From Gemmatimonadota bacterium (GTDB lineage: Bacteria > Latescibacterota > UBA2968 > GCA-2709665): a stretch of 64,000 nucleotides of DNA. The translations under genes and the position numbers were made by a program. This document shows positions 49,491 through 58,446 of this stretch, piece after piece (position 1 is the first letter of the stretch; the number at the start of each line of letters is the position of its first letter). The notes beneath the pieces were generated by a model. The model did not search any database and was not told the DNA's origin. It saw only the letters and a program-made list of their open reading frames with translations. Location: contig JAPPJY010000088.1 in assembly GCA_028874335.1 (NCBI GenBank), forward strand, positions 136,255-200,254, given 5' to 3'.

Positions 49491-50378
49491 ATGACAGAGA
49501 CGAAACCGTTGCGCCTGGGCGTGATCGGCGGGTCCGGGTTCTACGAGATGGACGGCGTCAGGGTTGTGCGGGAGCACGACGTGGACACGCCGTTCGGCCG
49601 GCCATCTGACCTGATGGTGGAAGCGGAGATCGACGGACGTACGGTCGTCTTTCTGCCCCGGCATGGACGCGGGCACAGGTTGTTGCCGTCCGAAGTGCCA
49701 TACCGCGCCAATATCCATGCCCTGAAACAGCTGAGCATTACCCACGTCCTCGCGGTCGGCGCCGTGGGAATCATGAAGGAACACATCGCGCCGGGAGACA
49801 TGGTCGTTCCGGACCAGGTTTTCGACCGCACAAAGGGGAATCGGGCGTCAACGTTTTTCGGCGGCGGGGTTGTCGGGCACGTGTCCTTCGCCGACCCGTT
49901 TTGCGCCGGGATGCGCAGTCTGGTTGTGCAGGCGGCGAAGGCAGGGGGCGCTTCGGTCCACGACGGCGGTACGTACGTCTGCATGGAAGGGCCGCAGTTT
50001 TCCACCCGGGCGGAGTCGCACTTTTATCGCCGGGCCGCCGACGCTACGGTGATCGGAATGACGGCGCTTCCAGAGGCCAAACTGGCGCGTGAGGCGGAAA
50101 TGTGCTACGCCGTGCTGTCGATGGGCACGGACTACGATTGCTGGCACGAGCAGGAGGGGGACGTCGATATCGAGTCGGTTCTGGCCATCCTGAAGGCGAA
50201 TACCCGGACGGCCAATGAGGTCGTGAAGGAAATCTCGGGGATGCTGCCGGAAGCGTCGGACTGCGAGTGCCAGCGCGCGGCGCGGGATGCGATCATTACG
50301 GCCCCAGGCGCCGTTCCCAAAGAGGCGAAACGCCGGCTGAGCGTCCTTTACGGACACTATCTGGACGGGACGGGATGA
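49491..50378 (+). CDS. mtnP: S-methyl-5'-thioadenosine phosphorylase
   Basis: Phosphorolyses methylthioadenosine (by-product of polyamine and related synthesis) to adenine and methylthioribose 1-phosphate. A 295-residue PNP/MTAP family 2 member: GVIGGSGFYEMDG, FLPRHGRGHRLLPSEVPYRA, AVGAVGIMKEHI, EGPQFSTRAESHFYR and VIGMTALPEAKLAREAEMCY then YDCWHEQE. The purine-site loop ends in Asp (TDYD), as in MTAP. ATG 49491 follows a GGACGGAGCGG stretch. Its stop overlaps the nudix start as ATGA, so the two are translationally coupled. Confidence 0.94.
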   Translation: MTETKPLRLGVIGGSGFYEMDGVRVVREHDVDTPFGRPSDLMVEAEIDGRTVVFLPRHGRGHRLLPSEVPYRANIHALKQLSITHVLAVGAVGIMKEHIAPGDMVVPDQVFDRTKGNRASTFFGGGVVGHVSFADPFCAGMRSLVVQAAKAGGASVHDGGTYVCMEGPQFSTRAESHFYRRAADATVIGMTALPEAKLAREAEMCYAVLSMGTDYDCWHEQEGDVDIESVLAILKANTRTANEVVKEISGMLPEASDCECQRAARDAIITAPGAVPKEAKRRLSVLYGHYLDGTG

Positions 50379-50845
50379 TCGACGAACAATGGTACAAGAG
50401 ACCCGACGGCGTACCGGAAGCCGTTTCGGCGGGTGGCGTGGTTGTCAGGGTGGATGGCGGCCGGGTGATGGTGGCGCTGATTCGGGAGCAGTCCTACGAG
50501 GAGTACGTGCTGCCCAAGGGACACGTGGACAAGGGCGAGTCCGTCGAGGAGGCTGCGCGTCGGGAGATCGAGGAGGAGGCAGGGTTTACGGAACTGGAAT
50601 TGATCCGTCCGATGGGCATTCGGAAGAGGATGAACTATCGTCGAACGGAGTGGAAGACCACGCATTATTTCCTCTATCGGACCGAGCAGGTGGACGTCGT
50701 GCCAACCGACGTCGAAAATCACGAAGTCGTGGACTGGTTTCCGGTCGACAGGCTGCCCGTGATGATGTGGCCGGAACAGAAGGACCTGTTACGGGAGAAT
50801 AAGCACCGGATCCTCGCAATGGTGAACGGCCGGTCAACTCGATGA
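50375..50845 (+). CDS. Nudix hydrolase
   Basis: A 156-residue Nudix hydrolase, cleaving nucleoside diphosphates linked to another group. The Nudix box is complete: GHVDKGESVEEAARREIEEE with the following AGF (G-x5-E-x7-R-E-U-x-E-E-x-G-U). It opens with AVSAGGVVVRVDGGRVMVAL and ends in WFPVDRLPVMM, the pattern of the MutT/Ap4A-pyrophosphatase-like branch. ATG 50375 overlaps the mtnP stop. Coupling to mtnP suggests a role in nucleotide clean-up; the substrate is unknown. Confidence 0.92.
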   Translation: MIDEQWYKRPDGVPEAVSAGGVVVRVDGGRVMVALIREQSYEEYVLPKGHVDKGESVEEAARREIEEEAGFTELELIRPMGIRKRMNYRRTEWKTTHYFLYRTEQVDVVPTDVENHEVVDWFPVDRLPVMMWPEQKDLLRENKHRILAMVNGRSTR

Positions 50846-50982
50846 CCCCCAAAAACGTCCGCCGGTACGCTTCCGCCTGAACGAGTCGGCAGTGCGGCGT
50901 GAAGGGACGTGGACCGTGTCGGCGTAGAATCCGGAATCATCCGCGGTTTCCCCGAAACCAACAATGACGGTGAATAGCGTTC

Positions 50983-53900
50983 ATGGCGACGGTTAAAGAG
51001 GCAGACAGGGTGTTTGAAGACGTTTCCGGCGGAATGGATTTTCCCGGAATGGAGAGGGAGACCCTTCGGTTCTGGGAGGAAAACCGCACGTTCGCGAAGT
51101 CGGTGGCAACCCGGTCGGAATCCAATCCGTTCATCTTCAACGACGGGCCGCCGTTCGCCAGCGGGCTTCCGCATTACGGGCACCTGCTGGCCTCCATTAT
51201 CAAGGACGTCGTACCGCGGTACTGGACGATGCGGGGATATCGCGTGGACCGGCGTTTCGGCTGGGACTGTCACGGGCTCCCTGTGGAAAACGAGGCCGAG
51301 AGGCAACTGGGCCTGAAGTCCAGGAAGGATATCCTTGCATTCGGCGTGGATCGATTCAACGAATTCTGCCGTGAACAGGTACTCCAGTACACCGCCGAGT
51401 GGAAGCAGGTCATCCAGCGGTGCGGTCGGTGGGTGGACTGGGACCACCAGTACCGGACGATGGATCCGGACTTCATGGAGTCCGTGTGGTGGGTGTTCAA
51501 GAGCCTCTGGGAGAAGGACCTGGTGTATGAGGGATACTATTCCCTCGCCTACTGCCCCAGATGCGCCACACCGCTCTCCAATTTCGAGGTGAATCTCGGG
51601 GGCTACCGGGATACCCAGGATCCATCCATCACGGTGCGGTTTCGCGTACGCGGGCAGGCGAATACGTCGATTCTGGCCTGGACGACCACACCGTGGACCC
51701 TGCCTTCGAACATGGCGCTCGCGGTTGGAGAAGACATCCCGTACGTGCGCGTCTACATGGAAGACGGAGAGCAACTGATCCTTGCGGAACCGCGTTTCGA
51801 CGCCCTGTTGGGCAGTCGCGGCGGGGAGGCGCTGCGGGTGGAGCCGGAACCGGTCGCGGCACTGCTGGAAATGCGTTACGAGCCGTTGTTTCCCTACTTC
51901 ACGGATCTTGCGAAAAACGGCGCGTATCGCGTGGTTGCGGCCGATTTCGTGTCGACCGACGAAGGCACCGGGATCGTGCACGTCGCCCCCGGTTTCGGCG
52001 AGGACGACTATCAGTTGGGTGTCGAAAAACGTATCCCGGTCGTGTGTCCGATCGACGAGGATTGCGCGTTTACGGACGCAATACCGGAATATACCGGTCG
52101 ATTTGTAAAGGACGTCGATCGCGAGATCGTGCGGCGGTTGCGAACAGAAGGTCTGTTGTTTTCCGACGGCACGCTGGTTCACAGCTATCCTTACTGCTGG
52201 CGGTGCGATTCTCCCCTGATCTATCGCGCAATCTCAACCTGGTTCGTGGCCATCGAGCCGATCAAGAAAGAGATGATCGCCTCGAATCAGCGGGTCCGCT
52301 GGGTGCCGGAACACATCAAGAACGGACGATTCGGCCGCTGGCTGGAGGATGCGCGCGACTGGGCGATCAGCCGAAACCGCTACTGGGGCACGCCTCTGCC
52401 CGTCTGGCGCAACGAGGAAACGAACGAGACGATCTGTGTCGGAAGCCGTGAAGAACTGGAACGCCTGAGCGGGCAGAGGGTGGAGGACCTTCACAAACAT
52501 CTGATCGATCACATCGAAATCCCCAGCCCCAGCGGCAGAGGCGTCCTGAGGCGTGTGCCCGAGGTTCTGGACTGCTGGTTCGAGTCCGGGTCCATGCCCT
52601 ACGGCCAGACGCACTATCCGTTTGAGAACCGGTCGTTTTTCGAGGCGAATTTCCCGGCCGACTTCATTTCCGAAGGCCTCGATCAGACCCGGGGCTGGTT
52701 CTATACATTGACCGTTCTCGCCGCGGCGCTGTTTCAGGAGCCGGCGTTCAGGAATTGCATTGTTTCCGGTATGCTGCTTGCCGAGGACGGACGCAAGATG
52801 AGCAAGCGCCTGAAGAACTATCCGGAACCCACCGAAATGCTGGACGCGTACGGCGCTGACGCGCTAAGGCTGTATCTGTTGAACTCGCCGGCGCTGAAGG
52901 CCGAGGAGTTGAGAATTAGCGAACGCGGAATTCAGGAGAGCCTGCGTTCGGTCATCATTCCACTGTGGAACGCGTACGGCGGCATATTCGTCACCTATGC
53001 GAATATCGACGGCTGGACCCCCGCCCGGGCCCGGGGGGCGCCGCGCACGCACGAACTGGACCGCTGGATCCTTTCGGAATTGCAGACCCTGCTGCATGAA
53101 ATGAATGCAGAAATGGCGGCCTACCGGCTGTACAGGACTGTGCCGGTCATGGTTTCGTTTGTAGAGAAGTTGACGAACTGGTACATCCGCCGCAGCCGCC
53201 GCCGCTTCTGGAAGTCGGAAGACGACGAGGACAAGGCGGCTGTCTATGAGACGCTCTACGAGGTGCTGGTTACGCTTGTCAAGGCGATGGCGCCCGTGCT
53301 TCCGTTCGTGACCGAGCAGATCTATCAGAATCTGGTCAGACGAGTCGACAGGGAGGCCCCGGAAAGCGTACACCTGTGCGATATGCCGCAGGCGGACGAG
53401 ACGTTGAGGGACCCGGAACTCGAGGCGCAGATGCATCTGGCGATGCGCGCTGTCGCTCTGGGCCGGTCGCTTCGCAACCGTCACGACCTCAAGGTGCGTC
53501 AACCGTTGCGCCGGGTCTACCTGCTTCCGCCCGATACGGCCGGTCGAAAAGCACTCACGTCAATGCAGGTTCTGATCGCCGACGAACTGAACATCAAAGA
53601 GGCCGTGTTCGTGGAGGACGAGACCGAGTTGAGCGAAATCTCGTACAGACCCAACTTCCGCGCGCTGGGGCCGCGTTTCGGGAAACGAATGAAGGAGGTT
53701 GCCGGTCGCATCGCCGAACTGGCGCCAGGGGACGTCGAACGTCTGCGAACCGGGGGGAAACTGGCGTTTGCGGGAGGAGAAATCGGTCTTGAGGATCTGG
53801 AAATCCAGCGACGGGAAAAAGACGATGTGGTGGTGGCCGTCGAGAACAATCTGTGCGTAGGGCTGGACGTCCACCTCGACGAAGAGCTGGTCGACGAGTG

Positions 53901-54153
53901 TACGGCGCGCGAATTCGTAAACCGGGTACAGAACATGCGCAAGGAGATGGGATTGCAGGTTGTCGACCGCATTCGCGTTGGAGTAAAGGGGGAAGGCTGT
54001 CTCGAGCGTGCGGTCGCCCGCCATCGGGCATACGTCAGCGGCGAGACGCTGGCGGAGGACTTGCTGGTGGGTCAACTGCCGGACGTCAGTCCGTTCACCC
54101 GGGAATGGCAGGTGAACGGACTGCGCGGCACAATCGGCGTTTCACGAAATTGA
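50983..54153 (+). CDS. ileS: Isoleucyl-tRNA synthetase, eukaryote-like (IleRS2) type
   Basis: Charges tRNA-Ile. 1056 residues. The HIGH motif is PHYGH (near residue 63, in ASGLPHYGHLLAS), the form typical of IleRS2 and eukaryotic enzymes, whereas common bacterial IleRS1 has N-G-x-I-H-x-G-H. KMSKR lies near residue 606 in GRKMSKRLKNYPEP. The CP1 editing domain is present (TTPWTLPSN and DEGTGIVHVAPGFGEDDY), followed by the anticodon-binding domain (WYIRRSRRRFWK). IleRS2 enzymes are known for mupirocin tolerance. ATG 50983. No T-box-like leader fits in the 137 bp upstream gap. Confidence 0.96.
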   Translation: MATVKEADRVFEDVSGGMDFPGMERETLRFWEENRTFAKSVATRSESNPFIFNDGPPFASGLPHYGHLLASIIKDVVPRYWTMRGYRVDRRFGWDCHGLPVENEAERQLGLKSRKDILAFGVDRFNEFCREQVLQYTAEWKQVIQRCGRWVDWDHQYRTMDPDFMESVWWVFKSLWEKDLVYEGYYSLAYCPRCATPLSNFEVNLGGYRDTQDPSITVRFRVRGQANTSILAWTTTPWTLPSNMALAVGEDIPYVRVYMEDGEQLILAEPRFDALLGSRGGEALRVEPEPVAALLEMRYEPLFPYFTDLAKNGAYRVVAADFVSTDEGTGIVHVAPGFGEDDYQLGVEKRIPVVCPIDEDCAFTDAIPEYTGRFVKDVDREIVRRLRTEGLLFSDGTLVHSYPYCWRCDSPLIYRAISTWFVAIEPIKKEMIASNQRVRWVPEHIKNGRFGRWLEDARDWAISRNRYWGTPLPVWRNEETNETICVGSREELERLSGQRVEDLHKHLIDHIEIPSPSGRGVLRRVPEVLDCWFESGSMPYGQTHYPFENRSFFEANFPADFISEGLDQTRGWFYTLTVLAAALFQEPAFRNCIVSGMLLAEDGRKMSKRLKNYPEPTEMLDAYGADALRLYLLNSPALKAEELRISERGIQESLRSVIIPLWNAYGGIFVTYANIDGWTPARARGAPRTHELDRWILSELQTLLHEMNAEMAAYRLYRTVPVMVSFVEKLTNWYIRRSRRRFWKSEDDEDKAAVYETLYEVLVTLVKAMAPVLPFVTEQIYQNLVRRVDREAPESVHLCDMPQADETLRDPELEAQMHLAMRAVALGRSLRNRHDLKVRQPLRRVYLLPPDTAGRKALTSMQVLIADELNIKEAVFVEDETELSEISYRPNFRALGPRFGKRMKEVAGRIAELAPGDVERLRTGGKLAFAGGEIGLEDLEIQRREKDDVVVAVENNLCVGLDVHLDEELVDECTAREFVNRVQNMRKEMGLQVVDRIRVGVKGEGCLERAVARHRAYVSGETLAEDLLVGQLPDVSPFTREWQVNGLRGTIGVSRN

Positions 54154-54251
54154 GCTTTCGGCAGGTATTATAGGTTCCGGGTCTCACGCTCGCGGGACAG
54201 CGGCGGCATCCGGCTCGTGCGCGAGTATTGAATTGACAGGCGGAGAGGACG

Positions 54252-54635
54252 ATGAACGAGAAAGATCTGAAATACTTCCGGGAGATCCTGGAAGAAAAGC
54301 GGTTGTCCATCGTTCAGGACCTGGGTATGCTGGAGCAACGATCCATGCACGCGACCTCCGAAGAGGCGTCGGGAGGGCAAATCTATTCGGATCATATGCC
54401 GGAACTGGGCAGCGACTCCATCGAGCGGGAGAAGGCGTTCCTGTTCGCTTCCCGGGACGGCGCGTATCTTACGCAGGTGGAGGACGCGCTCGAACGCATC
54501 AAGCGCGGGACGTTTGGAGCGTGCAGGGTCTGCGAAAAGGCGATCCCGAAAGCGCGTCTGGAGGCCGTTCCCACTACCCGGCTGTGCGTACCCTGCAAAG
54601 AAGAGGAACAGCGGCAGGGTTCACGCGCCACCTAG
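54252..54635 (+). CDS. TraR/DksA family zinc-finger protein
   Basis: A 127-residue DksA-like protein: N-terminal helical hairpin (KYFREILEEKRLSIVQDLGM) and a C-terminal four-Cys zinc finger CRVCEK - 17 residues - CVPC, followed by a Lys/Glu-rich helix. Such proteins insert into the RNA polymerase secondary channel, often with ppGpp; the tip acidic pair of E. coli DksA cannot be placed with confidence. ATG 54252 follows a GGCGGAGAGGACG box. Its presence with the rel gene at 1.4-3.7 kb fits a stringent response, though not in one operon. Confidence 0.9.
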   Translation: MNEKDLKYFREILEEKRLSIVQDLGMLEQRSMHATSEEASGGQIYSDHMPELGSDSIEREKAFLFASRDGAYLTQVEDALERIKRGTFGACRVCEKAIPKARLEAVPTTRLCVPCKEEEQRQGSRAT

Positions 54636-54800
54636 TGTTCTGTACCGGAAATAAGTTGCCTAAATTCGTCCGCTGAGTCGCCTTGCGAGACGGGATGAAT
54701 CGGCGGACGAATGGTGAGGAATTTTCGGGACGGGACACCAGTTCGAATGCTGAACGTTTGCGGCGACGGGCTCAAGCGATCCGTTGCCACGGGAGGCGAT

Positions 54801-55265
54801 GTGCGGAGCCTCTGGATTTCGGGTGTCGTCCTCATTCTGGACCAGGTGTCAAAGCGGATGGTGATGGAATCGATGTTTCTCGGCGAGTCGATTCCCGTAC
54901 TGGGCTCATTCTTCAGGTTGACCTATATACAGAACCCCGGCGCCGTGTTTGGCTTGAGGCTTGGCGGAAACGTCGCTCACCTGGTGTTCGCCGGTCTGGC
55001 GTTGATTCTGGTGGCGGTGATGTGGCTCCGCCTGCCCGCCCATGAGCGGGTGGCTTCGGCCGGTCTGGCGCTTGTGCTGGGCGGCGCCATCGGCAACGTC
55101 ATCGACCGGATCCGCTTCAGCGCGGTGATTGATTTTCTGGATTTCGGATTCGGATCCGTTCGCTGGTGGGTGTTCAACGTCGCCGACGCCGCCGTCACGG
55201 TCGGCGCCGTCCTGTTGATACTCGGTTGTGGAATACTCAAGGGCGGAAAGGATGAGGCAGTTTGA
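54801..55265 (+). CDS. lspA: Lipoprotein signal peptidase II
   Basis: Aspartyl protease of the inner membrane that cleaves prolipoproteins at the lipobox. Four hydrophobic segments; catalytic Asp residues in GAIGNVIDRIRF and VFNVADAAVTVG; NPGAVFGLRL and the first-helix DQVSKRMV are typical. The frame is open to ATG 54711, but GTG 54801, with GGAGG at 54792-54796, gives 154 residues and a usual N terminus right before helix 1. Its 3' end overlaps rluD by 14 bases. It fits the lipoprotein predicted at 10.3 kb. Confidence 0.93.
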   Translation: MRSLWISGVVLILDQVSKRMVMESMFLGESIPVLGSFFRLTYIQNPGAVFGLRLGGNVAHLVFAGLALILVAVMWLRLPAHERVASAGLALVLGGAIGNVIDRIRFSAVIDFLDFGFGSVRWWVFNVADAAVTVGAVLLILGCGILKGGKDEAV

Positions 55266-56220
55266 AGTCACCGTCCTTCCGGAATACGCCGGCGGTCGAC
55301 TCGACCGGATGCTGGCCGGCGTCTGCGAACCGCTCTCACGGTCCAGAATCCAGGCGTTGATCGCCTCCGGGGGAGTACTCGTAACGGGCAGACGCGTTCG
55401 ATCCAGCTACCGGGTTTCTGCCGGCGAGAAGGTCGTGGTTCGTCTGCCGGCGCCCGAGCCGGCCGGACTCGATCCAGAGGAGATTCCTCTGGATGTTTTT
55501 TTCGAGGATGCGCATCTGCTTGTCGTGAACAAGCCGGCAGGCATGGTCGTACACCCGACGGGCGGCCTCCGGTCTGGCACGCTGGTGAACGGTCTCCTTG
55601 CCCATTGCGACGGTCTTTCCGGAATCAACGGCGTACTTCGTCCCGGAATCGTCCACCGGCTGGATAGAGAAACCTCGGGCCTGCTGATGGTGGCCAAGGA
55701 CGACGCGGCGCATCGGGGGCTTGCGTCGCAACTGGAGTCGCGGACGGTGGTAAGGCGTTATTCCGCCTTCGTGTGGGGTCAACCAGAAGCGAAGAGCGGC
55801 CGAATCGAGGCGGCCATCGGCCGGAGTCCCGCGGACCGCAGGCGCATGGCCGTCGTGGATACCGGCGGCCGCCGGGCCGTCACCCGGTACGAGGCAAAGG
55901 TGCTCCATGGATTCGCTTCGACCCTGGAATTGAGTCTGGAAACCGGGCGAACCCACCAGATTCGCGTCCATCTCGCCCACATCGGCCATCCGGTCTTAGG
56001 CGATGCGGTGTACGGTGGAGGGGCGAAACGAATTCGCGGCATTTCGCCGTACCACCGGAATGCGGCCAGGACGGTCCTGAGTGAGGCGAGCCGTCAGATG
56101 TTGCACGCCGGGTGCCTCGGATTCGTCCATCCGGTCACAGGCAAAGCGCTGGAATTCCACGCGGAGCCGCCTGAGGACATGCGTCGCGTCCGCGAGCTGC
56201 TTTCATCCGGCGGCCGCTGA
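55252..56220 (+). CDS. rluD: RluD-like 23S rRNA pseudouridine synthase (RluA family)
   Basis: Makes pseudouridines in rRNA. 322 residues: N-terminal S4 domain (GGRLDRMLAGVCEPLSRSRI then QALIASGGVLVTGR) and the RluA catalytic domain with the catalytic Asp in RPGIVHRLDRETSGLLMVAK; DVFFEDAHLLVVNKPAGMVV and LETGRTHQIRVHLAHIGHPV are canonical. S4 plus this order points to RluD rather than RluA or RluC, but the target uridines cannot be assigned from sequence. ATG 55252 lies inside the lspA end, with GGAAAGG upstream. lspA-rluD is a common gene pair. A perfect terminator follows. Confidence 0.93.
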   Translation: MRQFEVTVLPEYAGGRLDRMLAGVCEPLSRSRIQALIASGGVLVTGRRVRSSYRVSAGEKVVVRLPAPEPAGLDPEEIPLDVFFEDAHLLVVNKPAGMVVHPTGGLRSGTLVNGLLAHCDGLSGINGVLRPGIVHRLDRETSGLLMVAKDDAAHRGLASQLESRTVVRRYSAFVWGQPEAKSGRIEAAIGRSPADRRRMAVVDTGGRRAVTRYEAKVLHGFASTLELSLETGRTHQIRVHLAHIGHPVLGDAVYGGGAKRIRGISPYHRNAARTVLSEASRQMLHAGCLGFVHPVTGKALEFHAEPPEDMRRVRELLSSGGR

Positions 56221-56256
56221 AGCGACAGCACGGTCCGCCGGCTCTGCCATATAAAA

Positions 56257-56288
56257 AAAAGCGTCAACCCGATCGGGTTGACGCTTTT
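56257..56288. terminator. Bidirectional terminator
   Basis: A perfect 32 bp palindrome: AAAAGCGTCAACCC, loop GATC, then its complement ending in TTTT, with an A-run before it (56253-56260). It serves both rluD (plus) and the ferredoxin-like gene ending at 56315 (minus). Confidence 0.9.
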
Positions 56289-56314
56289 GCATATGACACG
56301 CGGCCGTTAACGTT

Positions 56315-57049
56315 CTACAACGTCCCCACGGGGATTCCGTATGCCTCTTCAACCTGCTGGGTATCCACCATTTCGATGGCCTCCCAGGGGCAGATGTGTA
56401 CGCACTGGATACATCCGATACAGTCTTCCAGACGGACTTCGCAGAACGTGCCGATGCCGTCCAGCCCGGCGTCGGCCACGTCCACCTCCTCGATACAGTC
56501 CGTCGGACAGACTTCGATGCAGGCGTTGCAGCCGGTGCAATAATCCGGATTGATGATGGCGATATGGCGCGGCCGCTTCTTCTTGGCCGTCATGCCGGAG
56601 CGGGAATCCAGCCACAGGTGTTCGTGGTAGTCGACGCGTTCTTTTTTCGCGACCCGCTCCGGACGGTAGACCTCTGACTTCGGGGCGAATTCCAGCGTGC
56701 CCTCCGCGTGGGCGTGGCTGAGGCGATACCGGTCCGAGGTAACGAGTTGGTCCGGGTCGTCGTCGTAGACGAAACTGACCATGTCGTAACGGATGCCCAC
56801 GGTGCGTCCGGCGCGTCCGTTCAGTTTGAAATGGATTCCGGGCCTGAATTCCAGAATGGTCAGGCCGGCGGGTTCCGTTTCGGCTTCAGCGGGAGCGGCG
56901 GCGGCTTCCAGTTCAGCGCCGGCCGCATCGGGCGCGGCTTCCGCGGCGTCGCCGGCGCCTTCTTTGGCTTTCCGCATGGCTTCGGCCTTGGCCCTGGCCC
57001 TGGCCACGCGGTCCGTAATATTGTCGAATTGCGTAAGGTCGACGTTCAC
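56315..57049 (-). CDS. Two-[4Fe-4S] ferredoxin-like protein with N-terminal DRVARAKAKAE-type motif
   Basis: A 244-residue electron carrier. Two classical [4Fe-4S] motifs lie near the C terminus: CTGCNACIEVCP (with TDCI) and CIGCIQCVHICP. A ~130-residue beta-rich domain precedes them (GIHFKLNGRAGRTVGIRYDM). The N terminus, residues 3-29, is a charged helix motif (VDLTQFDNI then DRVARARAKAEAMRKAK) that recurs twice in the Rieske protein of the adjacent locus, followed by an Ala/Glu/Pro linker. GTG 57049 aligns with the Rieske start; AGGAG lies rather far upstream. Promoter at 57108-57136. It has no signal peptide and is thus cytoplasmic. A link to the bc complex is inferred. Confidence 0.85.
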   Translation of the reverse strand: MNVDLTQFDNITDRVARARAKAEAMRKAKEGAGDAAEAAPDAAGAELEAAAAPAEAETEPAGLTILEFRPGIHFKLNGRAGRTVGIRYDMVSFVYDDDPDQLVTSDRYRLSHAHAEGTLEFAPKSEVYRPERVAKKERVDYHEHLWLDSRSGMTAKKKRPRHIAIINPDYCTGCNACIEVCPTDCIEEVDVADAGLDGIGTFCEVRLEDCIGCIQCVHICPWEAIEMVDTQQVEEAYGIPVGTL

Positions 57050-57107
57050 CGGGTCACGATCTCCTGTTGAACCCTTTCCGACTTCGTTGTTCGCTTGAAC
57101 CAAGACA

Positions 57108-57136
57108 AAAATAAGGTCTTTCCGAAGGGTTGTCAA
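57108..57136 (-). promoter_or_regulatory. Promoter for the ferredoxin-like gene
   Basis: Minus strand TTGACA (57131-57136), 17 bp, TATTTT (57108-57113). Divergent from the HEAT-protein promoter 46 bp away. Confidence 0.7.
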
Positions 57137-57181
57137 GGACGAAGGAACGGTGCCGGATAGACTTTGGCGCCGATCGACATC

Positions 57182-57211
57182 TTGACAGGGTGTGCCGTCT
57201 CTGTATATATT
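57182..57211 (+). promoter_or_regulatory. Promoter for the HEAT-repeat gene
   Basis: TTGACA (57182-57187) and TATATT (57206-57211) with an 18 bp spacer (ATATAT at 17 bp), about 70 bases before ATG 57280. Confidence 0.7.
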
Positions 57212-57279
57212 GGACCCCGTGTTGTCGCGCATCGAACCAACGGGAAACGCCTGCCGTTTTTCAAGACCGAGGCTTTGGT

Positions 57280-58188
57280 ATGGACCAGCCGACTCCCGAC
57301 GAGGAACTCAGAAAAATCGCCGAAGACGCCTCCGCCCCGGTTTCGGACGCGGACGTCTCGCGGGCAAGGCTGGTCTCGCAGTTCGTCATTTTTCCCGTGG
57401 CGATCATTCTGGTGGCGCTCGCAATATATCTGGGATTGGGGCTGTTGACGGTCGAGCGAAAGACGGCGGAGGACTATCTCAATACAATTCGGGTGGGCGG
57501 AATCAACAGCCGGTGGCAGGCCGCGTACGAACTGGCCACCGTGCTGGACCAGGAACAGCGGGAAGGACGGATCGGCCGCAGGTTCGTCGGAGAGTTGATC
57601 CGGGTGTTCGAGGCCTCCCGGTCGGACGACCCCCGCGTGAGGCGCTTTCTGGCCGCGGCCATGGGGAGGGTGAGGGATCCCGAACTCGTGGGCGTTCTGA
57701 TTGCAGCGCTGGACGATCCGGATGACGAAACGCGGATCAACGCGATGTTTTCACTCAGGGCGCAGGGAGATCCGGGGGCCGTACCGCACCTCATCAGGAT
57801 CGCTTCGAACGACGATGCGGGACTGCGCAAGGCGGCGGTGTACGCCCTTGGAGGGCTGGACGACCCCCTCGTGCCGCCGGCGCTGGAGCAGGCGCTTCAC
57901 GACCGTGCGCCCGACGTTCGCTGGAACGCCGCCCTTCAGTTGGCCGCGGCGGGTAACAGCGCGGGCCTGGAGGTGCTGGAAGAGATGCTGAGCCCCGGAT
58001 ACCTGGAAGGGTTCGATCGTATAAGCGGCGAGGGGAGGCGCAATATCCTGGTCGAAGCGATCAGGGCCGTGGGCATGCTCAACGCGACGTCACTGGCCCC
58101 CGCGCTGCAGCGCCTTCGTGAGACAGACCCGGACCTGCGGGTCCGACAGGCGGCCATTGAAATCCTGAATGGCTGGGAAGCGAAATGA
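57280..58188 (+). CDS. HEAT-repeat membrane-anchored protein
   Basis: 302 residues: a short cytoplasmic acidic N terminus, one membrane segment (residues ~37-56, VIFPVAIILVALAIYLGLGL), then a series of ~30-residue helical repeats of HEAT/PBS-lyase type: DPELVGVLIAALDDPDDETR, DPGAVPHLIRIASNDDAGLR, DPLVPPALEQALHDRAPDVR and TSLAPALQRLRETDPDLRVR. Such scaffolds bind proteins. The place before the Rieske gene, and a matching promoter, suggest a role in assembly or stability of the cytochrome complex. ATG 57280 lies within a short leader. A terminator follows at 58216-58257, so it is transcribed apart from the Rieske gene. Confidence 0.85.
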   Translation: MDQPTPDEELRKIAEDASAPVSDADVSRARLVSQFVIFPVAIILVALAIYLGLGLLTVERKTAEDYLNTIRVGGINSRWQAAYELATVLDQEQREGRIGRRFVGELIRVFEASRSDDPRVRRFLAAAMGRVRDPELVGVLIAALDDPDDETRINAMFSLRAQGDPGAVPHLIRIASNDDAGLRKAAVYALGGLDDPLVPPALEQALHDRAPDVRWNAALQLAAAGNSAGLEVLEEMLSPGYLEGFDRISGEGRRNILVEAIRAVGMLNATSLAPALQRLRETDPDLRVRQAAIEILNGWEAK

Positions 58189-58215
58189 GCGGCTGGAATC
58201 GATGGAATTGCAGTG

Positions 58216-58257
58216 GGGGATCCGGCCTGTACAGACTCGCGTCGGATCCCTCTTTTT
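58216..58257 (+). terminator. Rho-independent terminator after the HEAT-repeat gene
   Basis: Stem GGGATCCG / CGGATCCC (58216-58223 and 58242-58249) followed by TCTTTTTT. Confidence 0.75.
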
Positions 58258-58294
58258 TGTCCCCGGGCAGGCGCGAATCTTCCCAAAATCCCGC

Positions 58295-58323
58295 TTGACA
58301 ATTCGGGGTGGTTTGGATATATT
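58295..58323 (+). promoter_or_regulatory. Promoter of the Rieske-cytochrome b operon
   Basis: TTGACA (58295-58300), 17 bp, TATATT (58318-58323), one base from consensus. Leader of about 115 bases to ATG 58447. Confidence 0.75.
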
Positions 58324-58446
58324 GGCCCGGTGCCGGTGGCGCCGTAAGTGATGCAATTTCCGGTATTTCTTTAACTTATATCGTTTATTATTCAGTCCTG
58401 ACGAATTCCCGCTCAAAAACCGACCGCCCGGTTTCCGGGGTGCCCA

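Noticed and set aside
50846-50982. T-box leader before ileS
   Set aside because: 137 bp gap without a terminator hairpin or a T-box-like sequence.
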